64,000 bases of DNA from Chloroflexota bacterium (GTDB taxonomy: Bacteria > Chloroflexota > UBA6077 > FW602-bin22), in contig SCUE01000004.1 in NCBI GenBank assembly GCA_004297775.1, positions 124,001-188,000 on the forward strand, in the 5' to 3' direction. Below the pieces are notes generated by a model. That model saw nothing but the letters and a program-made list of their open reading frames with translations. It was not told the DNA's origin and ran no database searches. A program made the position numbers and the translations under genes. Shown in pieces: positions 8,779 to 16,819 of this stretch. The first letter of the stretch is position 1. Every line of letters begins with the position of its first letter.

Positions 8779-9210
8779 CGCGTTCTCCTGGCGGGCGGAA
8801 TGCCCGGCGCCGCTATGCCGTCAAGTCGGGGTCACGTCAAGTTAGTTCAATCAGTAATCTTGCCCGCGACATGCCCTGCTTCAATCGCAAGCGCCCGGGG
8901 CGGGCGAGACGCCCATCGACGCAGGAACGGACCGGGTCCCCTCGCCCCGAAGCGCGACTCCCCAGCGGCGCGTGCATCTTGACTGCAACCGGTCGGGCGA
9001 GACCCGCGCCCCAGGCAACCGCGGTGTGATGGTCGTAGGCCGCCTCGAACTCCGCCGGCGGGATGATCCCCAGCCCGCCGGGGAGCCGTCGGTAGTTGAG
9101 CCAGACGACGTGTCCGTGCTCGCGCGCTCCACGAAAGGCGGCTCTAGTTTCGCTATAGTTTGTGTGGGATAATTTCGCGACATTGGCGAATATGAATGAG
9201 AGGGCGCGCC
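8779..9210. other. Gene-poor gap holding a transposase remnant and the second MazEF promoter
   Basis: About 430 bp between the kinase and the second antitoxin gene. The central part is the IS3-type remnant annotated separately. The right end is AT-richer and carries TATAGT at 9154-9159 and GATAAT at 9168-9173, likely -10 elements for the antitoxin at 9211. I see no intact gene in 8779-8985. Confidence 0.55.
8990..9132 (-). pseudogene. Remnant of an IS3-family transposase (integrase core C terminus)
   Basis: Reading the minus strand from about 9132 gives VVWLNYRRLPGGLGIIPPAE followed by FEAAYDHHTA. This is the C-terminal signature of IS3-type OrfB (W-x-N-x-RRLH-x2-LG-x-IPPAEFE-x2-Y). The catalytic DDE residues and everything upstream are missing. 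The frame then runs on into unrelated sequence, so only about 45 residues survive. No terminal inverted repeats were recognised. The scar indicates a past insertion in the defence patch. Confidence 0.7.
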
Positions 9211-9462
9211 ATGGCGAAGCGGGTGGTGCAGGTTCCGATCGAGCCTGAGCTACTCAGCGCGTTGGATGACTTCTCGCGATCGCGCCGCGTCAGCCGTTCG
9301 GCCGTGATCCGTGACGCCTGCCGCCGGTACCTGCGCGATGCCGCGACCGCGGCGCGCGACGAGGTGTACGAGGATGGTTATCGGCGGGTGGCGGAAGACC
9401 ACGCGATCGCGGATGCGCAGGTTGCGCTGGTCGGCGAACTTCTCCCGGTCGAGAACTGGTAG
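9211..9462 (+). CDS. Ribbon-helix-helix antitoxin of second MazEF-like pair
   Basis: An 83-residue CopG/RHH protein. VVQVPIEPELLSALDDF is the DNA-binding strand and helix 1, and RVSRSAVIRDACRRYLRDA is helix 2. The C-terminal VYEDGYRRVAEDHAIADAQ is the likely toxin-binding helix, ending in the short tail LLPVENW typical of MazE-type antitoxins. ATG 9211 is preferred over 9196 because GAGAGGG sits 6 nt upstream. Its TAG stop directly abuts the toxin GTG at 9463. The antitoxin looks intact although the toxin does not. Confidence 0.82.
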   Translation: MAKRVVQVPIEPELLSALDDFSRSRRVSRSAVIRDACRRYLRDAATAARDEVYEDGYRRVAEDHAIADAQVALVGELLPVENW

Positions 9463-9783
9463 GTGCGGCGCGGCGAAGTCTGGTGGGCGGAACTGGGGCC
9501 GCCGGCCGGTCGTCGCCCCGTTCTGCTGTTGTCGCGCAACGCGGCCTACCGGGTGCGCTCCGCCGCCACGGTTGCGCCCATCACCCGCACGGTGTGAGGA
9601 ATCCCGGTCGAGGTGCCACTCGGCCCAGAGGACGGGATGCTCGCGCAATGCGTCGTCAATCTGGACGATATTCTGACCATCCCGTTGGCGCGACTCCTGA
9701 GCGTGCAGACCGAGCTGTCACCCGAGCGAATGACTTCGGTCGGGCGGGCGATCGTGTTTGCACTCGACCTCGACTCGGCGTGA
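9463..9783 (+). pseudogene. MazF-like toxin interrupted by an in-frame TGA
   Basis: From GTG 9463 the frame gives RRGEVWWAELGPPAGRRPVL followed by LLSRNAAYRVRSAATVAPITRTV, then TGA at 9595-9597. It continues in the same frame with GIPVEVPLGPEDGMLAQCVV, NLDDI and so on to a natural stop at 9781-9783. The 106-codon whole matches a normal MazF from the W-x-A-x-L strand to the C-terminal helix. The TGA stands where the family usually has Arg, and CGA to TGA is a single transition. There is no second frame change. The truncated 44-residue product would lack half the active site, so the toxin is probably dead. A sequencing error or stop readthrough is the alternative. Confidence 0.82.
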
Positions 9784-9967
9784 CTCCTGATCGTCATCGA
9801 GCCGGCCCTGAAGAATCTCGCCGCCGTCGCTTGTCTGGCCGAGCGCGCCAGCGCCGGCAGATATGAGGTCCTGTCGCGGTGCCGTGAACCAATGCAGCGT
9901 CCGACTACGCTCCAACGCGGCGTATCGGTCGTCCAGAATCGCGACTCCGCCGAACGACAATCGACGC

Positions 9968-10714
9968 TCAGGGGATCGCGTGCCTGACCAAGTCCACGAG
10001 AAACTGATCGGCGGCCAGGTCCTCCGCTGGCTCGCTGTAGTTCACGTCGGCCCCGGCCCGTTCAGGATCCGCGAGAATCAGACAAGCCGAGCCGTAGAGT
10101 CGCTCCAGGACCAGACGGCGGCAGAAGAACTCGAGACGGCGGGCGTACGACGCGCTCTGGAACTCCGATCTCGCTGGAAAGTGCGGTGTCGCGATGCGGC
10201 TACCGGCTCGCCGCGACGCCGCGGTGTCGGCCAGAAGAAAGATGTATCCCAACCAGGGTCGGGGAGACGTGCCGAACTGCCCCTCGCGGTAAGCGGTCCA
10301 GAAGTCGGTCGCGCTGCCGAGCGCTTCCTCGACCCGGTTGTTGAAGTTGTTGCCGAATGACCCGACCTGGCTCTTCAACTCGATGATCGCGCGGAGTTTT
10401 CCATCCGTCAGCACCAGCATGTCCCAGCTCTTGCTGGTGCGGAAATACCCCGGCAACTCGGTCTTGGAGTTGACCGCGGTCGCCCAAGTCTCGGTCCTGT
10501 CGACTTTGTAGAAGACGTCCTGCCTTTGAACTCCGCGGGCAACGAGGACATCAATGATGCGCGCCGCGAAGCCGTTCATGTGTTGGCCACCAGTCACGGC
10601 GCTGCGCGCTCCCTGATCGGACGAGCCTCGCCGGAATTGGTCAGCGGCCTGGCGCTCGCGCGTGTGCCAGAACTGCCGCACGGCATCGCGGAAGATCGAC
10701 GGCGCGATCTCCAT
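9968..10714 (-). CDS. Type II restriction endonuclease, XhoI/PaeR7I family
   Basis: A 248-residue protein, the usual length for PaeR7I/XhoI. Conserved family blocks are seen: KSWDMLVLTDGKLRAIIELK, carrying the D-(E/x)-x-K type nuclease residues, then SQVGSFGNNFNNRVEEALGSA and DFWTAYREGQ. Known members recognise CTCGAG and cut after the first C; the exact site here is inferred from family only. The start is ATG 10714. It lies 9 bp after the methyltransferase stop, with GAGGAA inside the methyltransferase end as ribosome site. That order lets modification be made first. CTCGAG is present in the window (for example near 21026, 37527 and 39859), which would need methyl protection. Confidence 0.9.
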   Translation of the reverse strand: MEIAPSIFRDAVRQFWHTRERQAADQFRRGSSDQGARSAVTGGQHMNGFAARIIDVLVARGVQRQDVFYKVDRTETWATAVNSKTELPGYFRTSKSWDMLVLTDGKLRAIIELKSQVGSFGNNFNNRVEEALGSATDFWTAYREGQFGTSPRPWLGYIFLLADTAASRRAGSRIATPHFPARSEFQSASYARRLEFFCRRLVLERLYGSACLILADPERAGADVNYSEPAEDLAADQFLVDLVRHAIP

Positions 10715-10723
10715 TCTGCCGCT

Positions 10724-11671
10724 CTATTCCTCAGGCCGAGGGTGGCCATCCGGCGCGATGGACGCCGCGGCGTCGGCACTCAGCGTCACGCCGAAGGGAA
10801 TCGCGGCGAGCCGGCGCTGCGCAAGTGCGACGTACGAAGGCTCAGCCTCGACACCGATACTATTCCGTCCCGCCTGAATCGCCGCCGCGGTCGTCGTGCC
10901 AGAGCCGAGAAATGGGTCGAGAACTGTATCGCCGACGAAACTGAACATCCGGATCAGCCGGTAGGCGAGTTCGACCGGATAGGGGGCAGGGTGTTCGCGG
11001 GTGCTCGCGCCGGTAATATCGCTCCAGATCGGCACGAACCAGCGGAAGTACTCATCGTTCTCGATCCGGCTGGCCTGCTCCATTTCTGGGGTCGGGCTAC
11101 GGTAACCACCGGGCTTGCGCAGCATCACGATCGTCTCGAAATCGTTCTTGATGATTCCGTTGGGAAGGTTCGGTTTGCCGAGGAATCGGGAGCTATCCGA
11201 CGCCTCGAGCTTGATGTTGCCGACTTTGAGCCAGATGATCGGCGTCAAGTTGTCGAGACCCAGCGAGCGACTTCGCACCTGGATGTCACCCGGCAATGGG
11301 AGAACGTAGTGTCGGCCGCCGTTGCGTCTCGCAATGTTGACGGCACCGACGACGCAGCAGACCCGACCGCCTGGCACGAGTACGCGGTGACATTCAAGCC
11401 AGACTTTGTCAAGCTCCGACAGGAACGCTTCGTAGTCGTGGATCTCGCCGAGTTGATCGGGACTCTCGGCCGCGTAGTGTTTCAGGTCGAAGTAGGGTGG
11501 CGATGTCATGACAAGATGGACGCTCTCGTCGGGCAGAAAGGAGAGCTCGCGAGCGTCGCCGTGAACGATACGATGACTCGTCGGCGTCGGCTCGCTGGGC
11601 ACAGTCGCCCGGGAACGACCGTTGCCGGACGCTGCCGGCGTGACGCTTGGCGCTCGGACTTCAGTGCTCAA
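10724..11671 (-). CDS. Site-specific DNA methyltransferase (beta-class) of the XhoI-type R-M pair
   Basis: A 315-residue DNA amino-methyltransferase. The catalytic motif IV TSPPYFDLK comes first (about residues 56-64) and the SAM-binding motif I DPFLGSGTTTAAA comes late (about 247-259), with the target-recognition region between. This is the beta-class order. TSPPY is the form commonly seen in N4-cytosine enzymes. It should modify the sequence cut by the adjacent nuclease. The start is TTG 11671 with GGGAG 5 nt upstream; a shorter start is GTG 11602. The best-known partners of this nuclease family are gamma-class adenine methylases, so the pairing is worth noting. Confidence 0.88.
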   Translation of the reverse strand: MSTEVRAPSVTPAASGNGRSRATVPSEPTPTSHRIVHGDARELSFLPDESVHLVMTSPPYFDLKHYAAESPDQLGEIHDYEAFLSELDKVWLECHRVLVPGGRVCCVVGAVNIARRNGGRHYVLPLPGDIQVRSRSLGLDNLTPIIWLKVGNIKLEASDSSRFLGKPNLPNGIIKNDFETIVMLRKPGGYRSPTPEMEQASRIENDEYFRWFVPIWSDITGASTREHPAPYPVELAYRLIRMFSFVGDTVLDPFLGSGTTTAAAIQAGRNSIGVEAEPSYVALAQRRLAAIPFGVTLSADAAASIAPDGHPRPEE

Positions 11672-11804
11672 AACAGCTCCCGACGGCTCGGCTCGCGACG
11701 ACGCTGGCCGGGGAAAGGATACATCCGAGCGTCAGCGTGTTCGCCGTGAGGTTTGTGTGCGGTTCGGCGTCGCCAAACTCCCGCAATCACGTTCATCACA
11801 CAAA

Positions 11805-13163
11805 TCACGGAATCAGGCGCATTACGGCAGCCTGTGTATCGGCGACATAGATCCTTCCGCCGTCATCCACGGCGACGCTGACGGGCCGATTGAGCCTCGT
11901 CGTCCCGCTGACGACCCGGTGCGGCAGCAGCTCCACTGCCGAGAAGAGCAGCGAAGACACGTTGCCATTGATATCGATGACTCGGATTCGTCCGTTTCCA
12001 GAATCGGCGACATAGACTCCCCCGTCAGGCGCCAAGGCCAGGCCACGCGGATACTTGAACTGGGCCTCTTCCCCGTTTGTGTCAATCAAACCCGGTTCCC
12101 CTGCACCGGCGAGTGTCGTGACCGATACTGGCCGGCCATCGACTTGAATGACCTTTAGCACCCGGTGGCTAAACGTGTCTGCGACGTAGACGGCGCCCGA
12201 ACGATCAACGGCAAGGCCGGACGGATAGTTCAAGTAAATGGCGAGCGAAGCGTCATCACCGACCCGTCTGATCCCGCCGCCAATAACCCACATGACTCGC
12301 CCATCGGCATTTAGCTTTGTCAGGCGGTTGCGGTCGGCGATGTAGACGTTTTCGGACTCGTCCGCAGCGATGGCGCCGATCAATGAGAAATCGCGACTCG
12401 CGGCAAATTGCGAATTACTGAATTCCCCGAATGTGACGCGCGCCCACCAGATGTCATGGTTCGCCGGATCCGCCACGTACACCCAACCGGCACGGCTCAC
12501 TGCGAGCACGATGGGCGAAACGGTGTGGTTTTCGCCACGCGCTGCCTCGTGCAATACGGCTGGGCGCGGGGCGGCGAAAACAGTTGCGGGACCAGTCGCA
12601 GGAATGAGCACCAGCCGATGCTCGAAGGTTCGCGCGATTGTGCTGCGATCGACCGACATCGGAACGTCGTGCCAGCCCACGACATCCGTGGCAAAGACGT
12701 TGCCCGCGCGATCGACCGCGAGGCTCCTGACGCTACTGAGCGAAAGAGGACGCGCTTCGGGTGTTCGCGTAAGGCCCGGCTGCGCCCGCCGTTGCGTTGA
12801 CGTGCCGGGATCATTGACCGCCTCGATCAGGCGCTCAAGTTCGCTCATCGGTGTCAAGGCAAGGTTCGGCGTGGCGGCAGGACTTGGCTTGGCGATTTCG
12901 GAGCCGTATCGGATTTGGGGGCGTGAAGCTCTGGTCACCGAATCAATACCGGACGTTGGCGTAATGGCAGCGATCGGTGGAGAAGCTACGGTCAATGGCG
13001 AGATCTGCAGTCCGCCGATGGTGGGTGTGGGCACCACGATCGAAGCACATCCGACAATCGTCACAGTTCCGAGTAAAGCGACGATTACCCTCGACACTGC
13101 GGCCAAGTTGGTTCGCTGGCGGACACCGAACCTCACAACCAGCTTGCCCAATCTGTTCGGCAT
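11805..13163 (-). CDS. NHL-repeat lipoprotein
   Basis: A 452-residue exported protein. The N terminus has a basic stretch, a hydrophobic core and the lipobox-like TIVGC near residue 39, so it is probably a lipoprotein. After a Pro/Thr/Ser linker (about 40-130) come repeated NHL beta-propeller blades with the pattern P-x-G-(L/V)-A-V-(D)-x2-G-x-(V/I)-Y-V-A-D, clearest in YPSGLAVDRSGAVYVADT, YPRGLALAPDGGVYVADSGN and RPVSVAVDDGGRIYVADTQ. NHL propellers bind proteins, sugars or RNA; here the extracellular location suggests a surface scaffold. The stop lies about 130 bp from the methyltransferase start. Confidence 0.85.
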   Translation of the reverse strand: MPNRLGKLVVRFGVRQRTNLAAVSRVIVALLGTVTIVGCASIVVPTPTIGGLQISPLTVASPPIAAITPTSGIDSVTRASRPQIRYGSEIAKPSPAATPNLALTPMSELERLIEAVNDPGTSTQRRAQPGLTRTPEARPLSLSSVRSLAVDRAGNVFATDVVGWHDVPMSVDRSTIARTFEHRLVLIPATGPATVFAAPRPAVLHEAARGENHTVSPIVLAVSRAGWVYVADPANHDIWWARVTFGEFSNSQFAASRDFSLIGAIAADESENVYIADRNRLTKLNADGRVMWVIGGGIRRVGDDASLAIYLNYPSGLAVDRSGAVYVADTFSHRVLKVIQVDGRPVSVTTLAGAGEPGLIDTNGEEAQFKYPRGLALAPDGGVYVADSGNGRIRVIDINGNVSSLLFSAVELLPHRVVSGTTRLNRPVSVAVDDGGRIYVADTQAAVMRLIP

Positions 13164-13273
13164 CGCGACAGAATTCTAATGGAGGGCTCCCTGTCGTAGC
13201 GGTGGGCGCAATGGGCGTCTCGGTCGCGCCATCGAACCTTGGTATGATGGCGCCGATTAAGGGGGATTGCACA

Positions 13274-13582
13274 TTGGGCTTGCCCCGCTGGGCCTGGTTC
13301 TGCTCTCGTTGCGGCGTCCGAAACCTTCCACGCGTCCTGCACTGCCTTGAGTGCCGTCACGCCTTCGTGGGACCGCCCTCCGTCAGACGCAGTGCCGTGA
13401 CCTGTGGACCATGTGGAGCCCGAAACCCGGGAGACGCGAGCTACTGCGAGAGTTGCGGCAAGCGCCTACCGCCGGTGGGCACGCGGCCGTTGATCCTTCC
13501 GGCTTCGACTGGCCCAGTCGAAGGCCTGTATATGGGTCGCGACGTGGCATTGCGTGATGCCGAACTGCGAAAGGACACGTGA
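13274..13582 (+). CDS. Small double zinc-ribbon protein
   Basis: A 102-residue protein with two zinc ribbons. The first is FCSRCGVRN then HCLECRHAF; the second is TCGPCGARN then YCESCGKRLPP. Each is a CxxC-(11 to 12)-CxxC unit. A short tail without recognised domains follows (GPVEGLYMGRDVALRD). I chose TTG 13274 because AAGGGGGA precedes it by 7 nt and the first ribbon starts at once. ATG 13244 or 13247 are alternatives. Double zinc ribbons of this kind act as protein or nucleic-acid contact modules; no specific role can be assigned. The gene is divergent from the NHL lipoprotein. Confidence 0.65.
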   Translation: MGLPRWAWFCSRCGVRNLPRVLHCLECRHAFVGPPSVRRSAVTCGPCGARNPGDASYCESCGKRLPPVGTRPLILPASTGPVEGLYMGRDVALRDAELRKDT

Positions 13583-13593
13583 CCTTTCTCGAG

Positions 13594-13665
13594 AGGCGCC
13601 CACGGGAATCGAACCCGTTCATAGCGGTTTTGCAGACCGCCGCCTTCCCACCTGGCTCGGGCGCC
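13594..13665 (-). tRNA. tRNA-Cys (GCA)
   Basis: The minus strand folds as a full cloverleaf. The acceptor is GGCGCCC with GGGCGCC. The D stem is GCC/GGC. The anticodon stem is GCGGT/ACCGC with loop CTGCAAA, giving anticodon GCA. The T arm is ACGGG-TTCGATT-CCCGT. The discriminator base is U, as expected for tRNA-Cys. CCA is not encoded. Confidence 0.95.
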
Positions 13666-13867
13666 GTAACGATTCGATTCTAGCGAATGGCCAGCCGCGA
13701 GTCGGCCGCGCTTGCCGTGGACCGCGGTCGTCATCCGAGCGAGTGACAGGGAATGGCCAGGGATCCGCGCTCAACGCGTCGATCACTGCAATTCGGCGGT
13801 CATCACCCGCGCGGTCTTCGCGATTGTCACCTGTCCTTCCCCAGGGCGGTCCTACAATCGAATCATC

Positions 13868-14263
13868 GTGGCCACGGTTCTGATCGTCGAGGATGACCCG
13901 CTCATCGGGACGCTCATTGAGGACATCCTAGCCTGCGATGGCTATGACGTCTTGTGGCACATGACCGGCACCGAGGGTCTGCGCGCCGCGGTGGACAACC
14001 TTCCCGACGTGATTCTGCTCGATCTCATGCTCCCCGAGATCGACGGATGGACTGTGCTGAGCCAGCTCAAGCAAATCGAGGCGACGAAGGAGATTCCCGT
14101 CATCCTCGTGTCCGGGGTGATCGACCGAACACGATCGGAAGAACTGGCACTTGTGGCCGCGAGATTGACCAAGCCGTTTCGTGTCAACGAGCTGCTCGCG
14201 ACTGTCGGCAGAATCCTCGGCCGCGACGACACGGCCCAGCTTCAGGTGTCGCGCGCCGAGTAA
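13868..14263 (+). CDS. Single-domain response regulator (CheY-like)
   Basis: A 131-residue receiver domain with no output domain. The acidic pocket is IVEDDP, the phospho-acceptor is Asp52 in ILLDLMLPEIDGW, the switch Ser is in VILVSG, and Lys102 is in LTKPFR. It may receive phosphate from a histidine kinase elsewhere; no kinase is adjacent. GTG 13868 has no ribosome site. A TACAAT box (13853-13858) ends 9 nt before it, which suggests a leaderless transcript. Confidence 0.87.
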   Translation: MATVLIVEDDPLIGTLIEDILACDGYDVLWHMTGTEGLRAAVDNLPDVILLDLMLPEIDGWTVLSQLKQIEATKEIPVILVSGVIDRTRSEELALVAARLTKPFRVNELLATVGRILGRDDTAQLQVSRAE

Positions 14264-14475
14264 CGGCGGATCAGGCCAGCACGGCACACGACGCCACAGT
14301 CCCTGGGACAGCGCGAATCCGGTGTGTCCGGTGCCGCCGTTTCGCAGGCATGATGCGCGCGACCCCAGATCGTCGCCCGCGCGTGCGTGACGTGATGCCG
14401 CTCGCTCCCTCGCGGCGCTAGACTCGCCGAGCCGCGACGCGGCGCATCCTCTCGACTGAAACGATCGACCGAACA

Positions 14476-15651
14476 GTGAGCCTCAACCAATCCTCATCCC
14501 ACGCCGACGAGCACGTTCCGCTCGATCGCTTCCGCGTCGGCTTCGTTCTCTTCACGATCTTCCTCTTCTGGTCGGCGATGTACGTCTACGTGCCGATTCT
14601 GCCGGTCTATGCGCGCGGCCTCGGGGCATCACTCACCGTCGTCGGACTACTTGTCGGCGCGTACGGCTTCTCGCAAATGGTGCTCCGACTGCCGGTTGGC
14701 GTCCTCTCCGACCGCATCGGACGGCGGCGACCATTCCTCTCGGCCGGCTTCGTCGCGGCCGGACTCGGTGCGCTCGGTCTCGCGCTCGCGCCGACGCCCG
14801 AGTGGCTCGTGGTCGCGCGCGGTGTCGTCGGGATCGCGGCGGCCACCTGGGTCGCATCGACCGTCCTCTACACCGGCTTCTTTCCGCCCGGCCAGATGAC
14901 GCGCGCGATCGGCCTACTGTCATTCGTTTCCGGCATCGCGCAACTCGTCGCAACTTCCGCCGGCGGGCAGATCGCCGAGCAATTCGGCTCCCAGGCGGCC
15001 TTCCTTTCCGGCACCGCGATCGCGGCGATCGGGCTCGCGCTCAGTTTCTGGGTTCCTGAACGGCGCGCCAACGCGACGACACCGCACCTGCGCGACCTCG
15101 TCAAGATCGCGGCCGTTCCGTCCCTCCTATCCGTCAGCATCATCAGCGCGCTCAGCCAGTACGCCTCCTGGGCCTCGACCTACGCGTTCGTTCCCGTCTA
15201 CGCCGATATCCTTGGAGCCAACCGAGCCGATCTTGGTACGCTCACGGCCGCGTCACTCGCGGCGCAGACCATCGCTACCTTGATGGTCGCGCCTTTGTCC
15301 CACCGCCTCGGTCCACGGCCCGTGATGGTGGGCAGCCTCCTCGCGCTGGCGCTCAGCATCGCGGTGGTGCCGTTTCAAACCGACCTGCTGCCGTTGGCCC
15401 TCTGGCAAGCCCTGGGCGGCTTCGGTCGCGGCCTCTGCCAGACTGGACTGATGGCGGCGGCGGTTCGCGGCGTCGATCCGAATCGTCGCGCGACCGCGAT
15501 GGGCGTCTACCAGGCTGTCTATGCAATTGGAATGTTCGTCGGACCGGTCACGGCCGGTATGGTCGCCGACAACCTCGGCCTGGCCGGCGCGTTCTACGCC
15601 AGCGCGGGCCTGGTCGCGCTCGGCGCCGCGATGGCGCTGCGCAGCCGATAG
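14476..15651 (+). CDS. MFS transporter
   Basis: A 391-residue protein with 12 predicted membrane helices. The helix 2-3 loop motif is seen as GVLSDRIGRRRP. The central cytoplasmic loop lies around residues 195-210 (PERRANATTPHLRD). It resembles drug or sugar efflux carriers of the MFS_1 family. The start GTG 14476 follows a 212-bp gap with no clear signals. The gene is followed by a 129-bp gap and the hydroxyacid dehydrogenase. The substrate is not predictable. Confidence 0.85.
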   Translation: MSLNQSSSHADEHVPLDRFRVGFVLFTIFLFWSAMYVYVPILPVYARGLGASLTVVGLLVGAYGFSQMVLRLPVGVLSDRIGRRRPFLSAGFVAAGLGALGLALAPTPEWLVVARGVVGIAAATWVASTVLYTGFFPPGQMTRAIGLLSFVSGIAQLVATSAGGQIAEQFGSQAAFLSGTAIAAIGLALSFWVPERRANATTPHLRDLVKIAAVPSLLSVSIISALSQYASWASTYAFVPVYADILGANRADLGTLTAASLAAQTIATLMVAPLSHRLGPRPVMVGSLLALALSIAVVPFQTDLLPLALWQALGGFGRGLCQTGLMAAAVRGVDPNRRATAMGVYQAVYAIGMFVGPVTAGMVADNLGLAGAFYASAGLVALGAAMALRSR

Positions 15652-15744
15652 CCGATCGCTCTCGCCATCAGAGGCAGTCACAACGCAGTCCGACCCAAGT
15701 GTCAACGGTTCGCCGTCGACCAGCAATCGTCGACACTGATTCGG

Positions 15745-15772
15745 CGGAGCGCTCCGAAGCCATGGCTATAAT
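15745..15772 (+). promoter_or_regulatory. TATAAT promoter with 12-bp palindrome over the -35 position
   Basis: TATAAT at 15767-15772 lies 8 nt before GTG 15781. The perfect palindrome CGGAGCGCTCCG at 15745-15756 covers the place where a -35 box would be. It could be an activator or repressor site for the dehydrogenase gene. Confidence 0.5.
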
Positions 15773-15780
15773 GCGCCGCC

Positions 15781-16758
15781 GTGACTGAGAAACCGCGCGT
15801 TCTCGTGACCTCCTGGCTCGTGCGCGAGAGCGAGCCCGCCATTCAGGTACTGCGCGACGCCGGCTGCGAGGTCGTCCTCGGCCGCAGCCCTCGCCCGCGC
15901 ACCGCCCAAGACATGGCCGAAGCCGTCCGCGGAATCGACGGCATCGTCGCCGGGAGCGACAATTACTCTGCGCCGGTCCTGAACGCAGCCGATCGCTTGA
16001 AAGTGATCGTGCGCGTCGGCGTCGGCTATGACACGGTCGACCTCGCCGTCGCGACCTCGAAGGGCATTCAGGTCGGCACGACGCCGGGCACGAACCAGGA
16101 CGCGGTTGCGGACTACGCCTTCGGCCTTATCCTCGCGCTGGCGCGCCGCATCGTCTCTCACCACAACTCGACCGCCGCTGGCGAATGGCGGCGCGAACCA
16201 GGGCCGGATGTCTGGCGCAAGACGATCGGCATCGTCGGGGCGGGCGCGATCGGACGCGGCGTCGCCCGTCGGGCGCGCGGGTTCGACATGAACGTCCTTC
16301 TCTATGACGTCGTTCAGGATCAGGCGTGGGCGTCCAATCTGGGCGTTCGCTACGCCGGGCTGGACGAGGTCTTCCGCCAGGCCGACTACGTCACGTTGCA
16401 CGCGCCACTCCTGCCGGCGACGCGCAACCTCGTCAACGCCGAAAGGCTCGCGACCATGAAGCCGACCGCCTACCTCGTGAATACCGCCCGCGGCGAGTTG
16501 GTCGATCTCGACGCCCTGGTCGCGGCGCTGCGGAACAAGACGATCGCGGGCGCGGCGTTGGACGTATTTCCGAAGGAACCACCGACCGGCCATCCGATCT
16601 TGGCGATGGAAAACGTGATCGTCTCGCCGCACGTCGCCGGTGGCAGCATCGAGGCGAACATCGCCGGCGGGACGATGGCGGCCGAAAGCGTCGTCGCGGT
16701 CCTCCGCGGCGGACGCGTCGCGCACTGCGTCAATCCCGAGGTCCACGCACGCGCGTGA
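15781..16758 (+). CDS. D-2-hydroxyacid dehydrogenase (NAD-dependent, SerA/GyaR-like)
   Basis: A 325-residue enzyme with the two-domain formate/glycerate dehydrogenase fold. The NAD-binding turn is VGAGAIGRG (about residues 152-160). Catalytic Arg is in NTARGELVD, Glu in DVFPKEPP and His in SPHVAGGS, and the order R-E-H is complete. It oxidises or reduces small 2-hydroxy/2-oxo acids. There is no ACT domain, so it is not a regulated phosphoglycerate dehydrogenase. A 61-bp gap leads to the gamma-glutamyltransferase-like gene on the same strand. The start has no ribosome site and follows TATAAT by 8 nt. Confidence 0.9.
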   Translation: MTEKPRVLVTSWLVRESEPAIQVLRDAGCEVVLGRSPRPRTAQDMAEAVRGIDGIVAGSDNYSAPVLNAADRLKVIVRVGVGYDTVDLAVATSKGIQVGTTPGTNQDAVADYAFGLILALARRIVSHHNSTAAGEWRREPGPDVWRKTIGIVGAGAIGRGVARRARGFDMNVLLYDVVQDQAWASNLGVRYAGLDEVFRQADYVTLHAPLLPATRNLVNAERLATMKPTAYLVNTARGELVDLDALVAALRNKTIAGAALDVFPKEPPTGHPILAMENVIVSPHVAGGSIEANIAGGTMAAESVVAVLRGGRVAHCVNPEVHARA

Positions 16759-16819
16759 TGGGTCGCCGAGGCGTCCTCTCCGCGCGGTAGTCACAAAGAG
16801 CGCGCCAAGGAGAAGCGTC

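Noticed and set aside
9718-9960. 80-codon minus-strand frame between the broken toxin and the XhoI-type nuclease
   Set aside because: It starts close to the nuclease stop and reads acceptably for about 30 residues, but it has no ribosome site or recognisable motif, and its end overlaps the toxin remnant.
10526-11749. 407-codon plus-strand frame over the R-M genes
   Set aside because: Shadow of the methyltransferase and nuclease genes, with charged non-domain translation.
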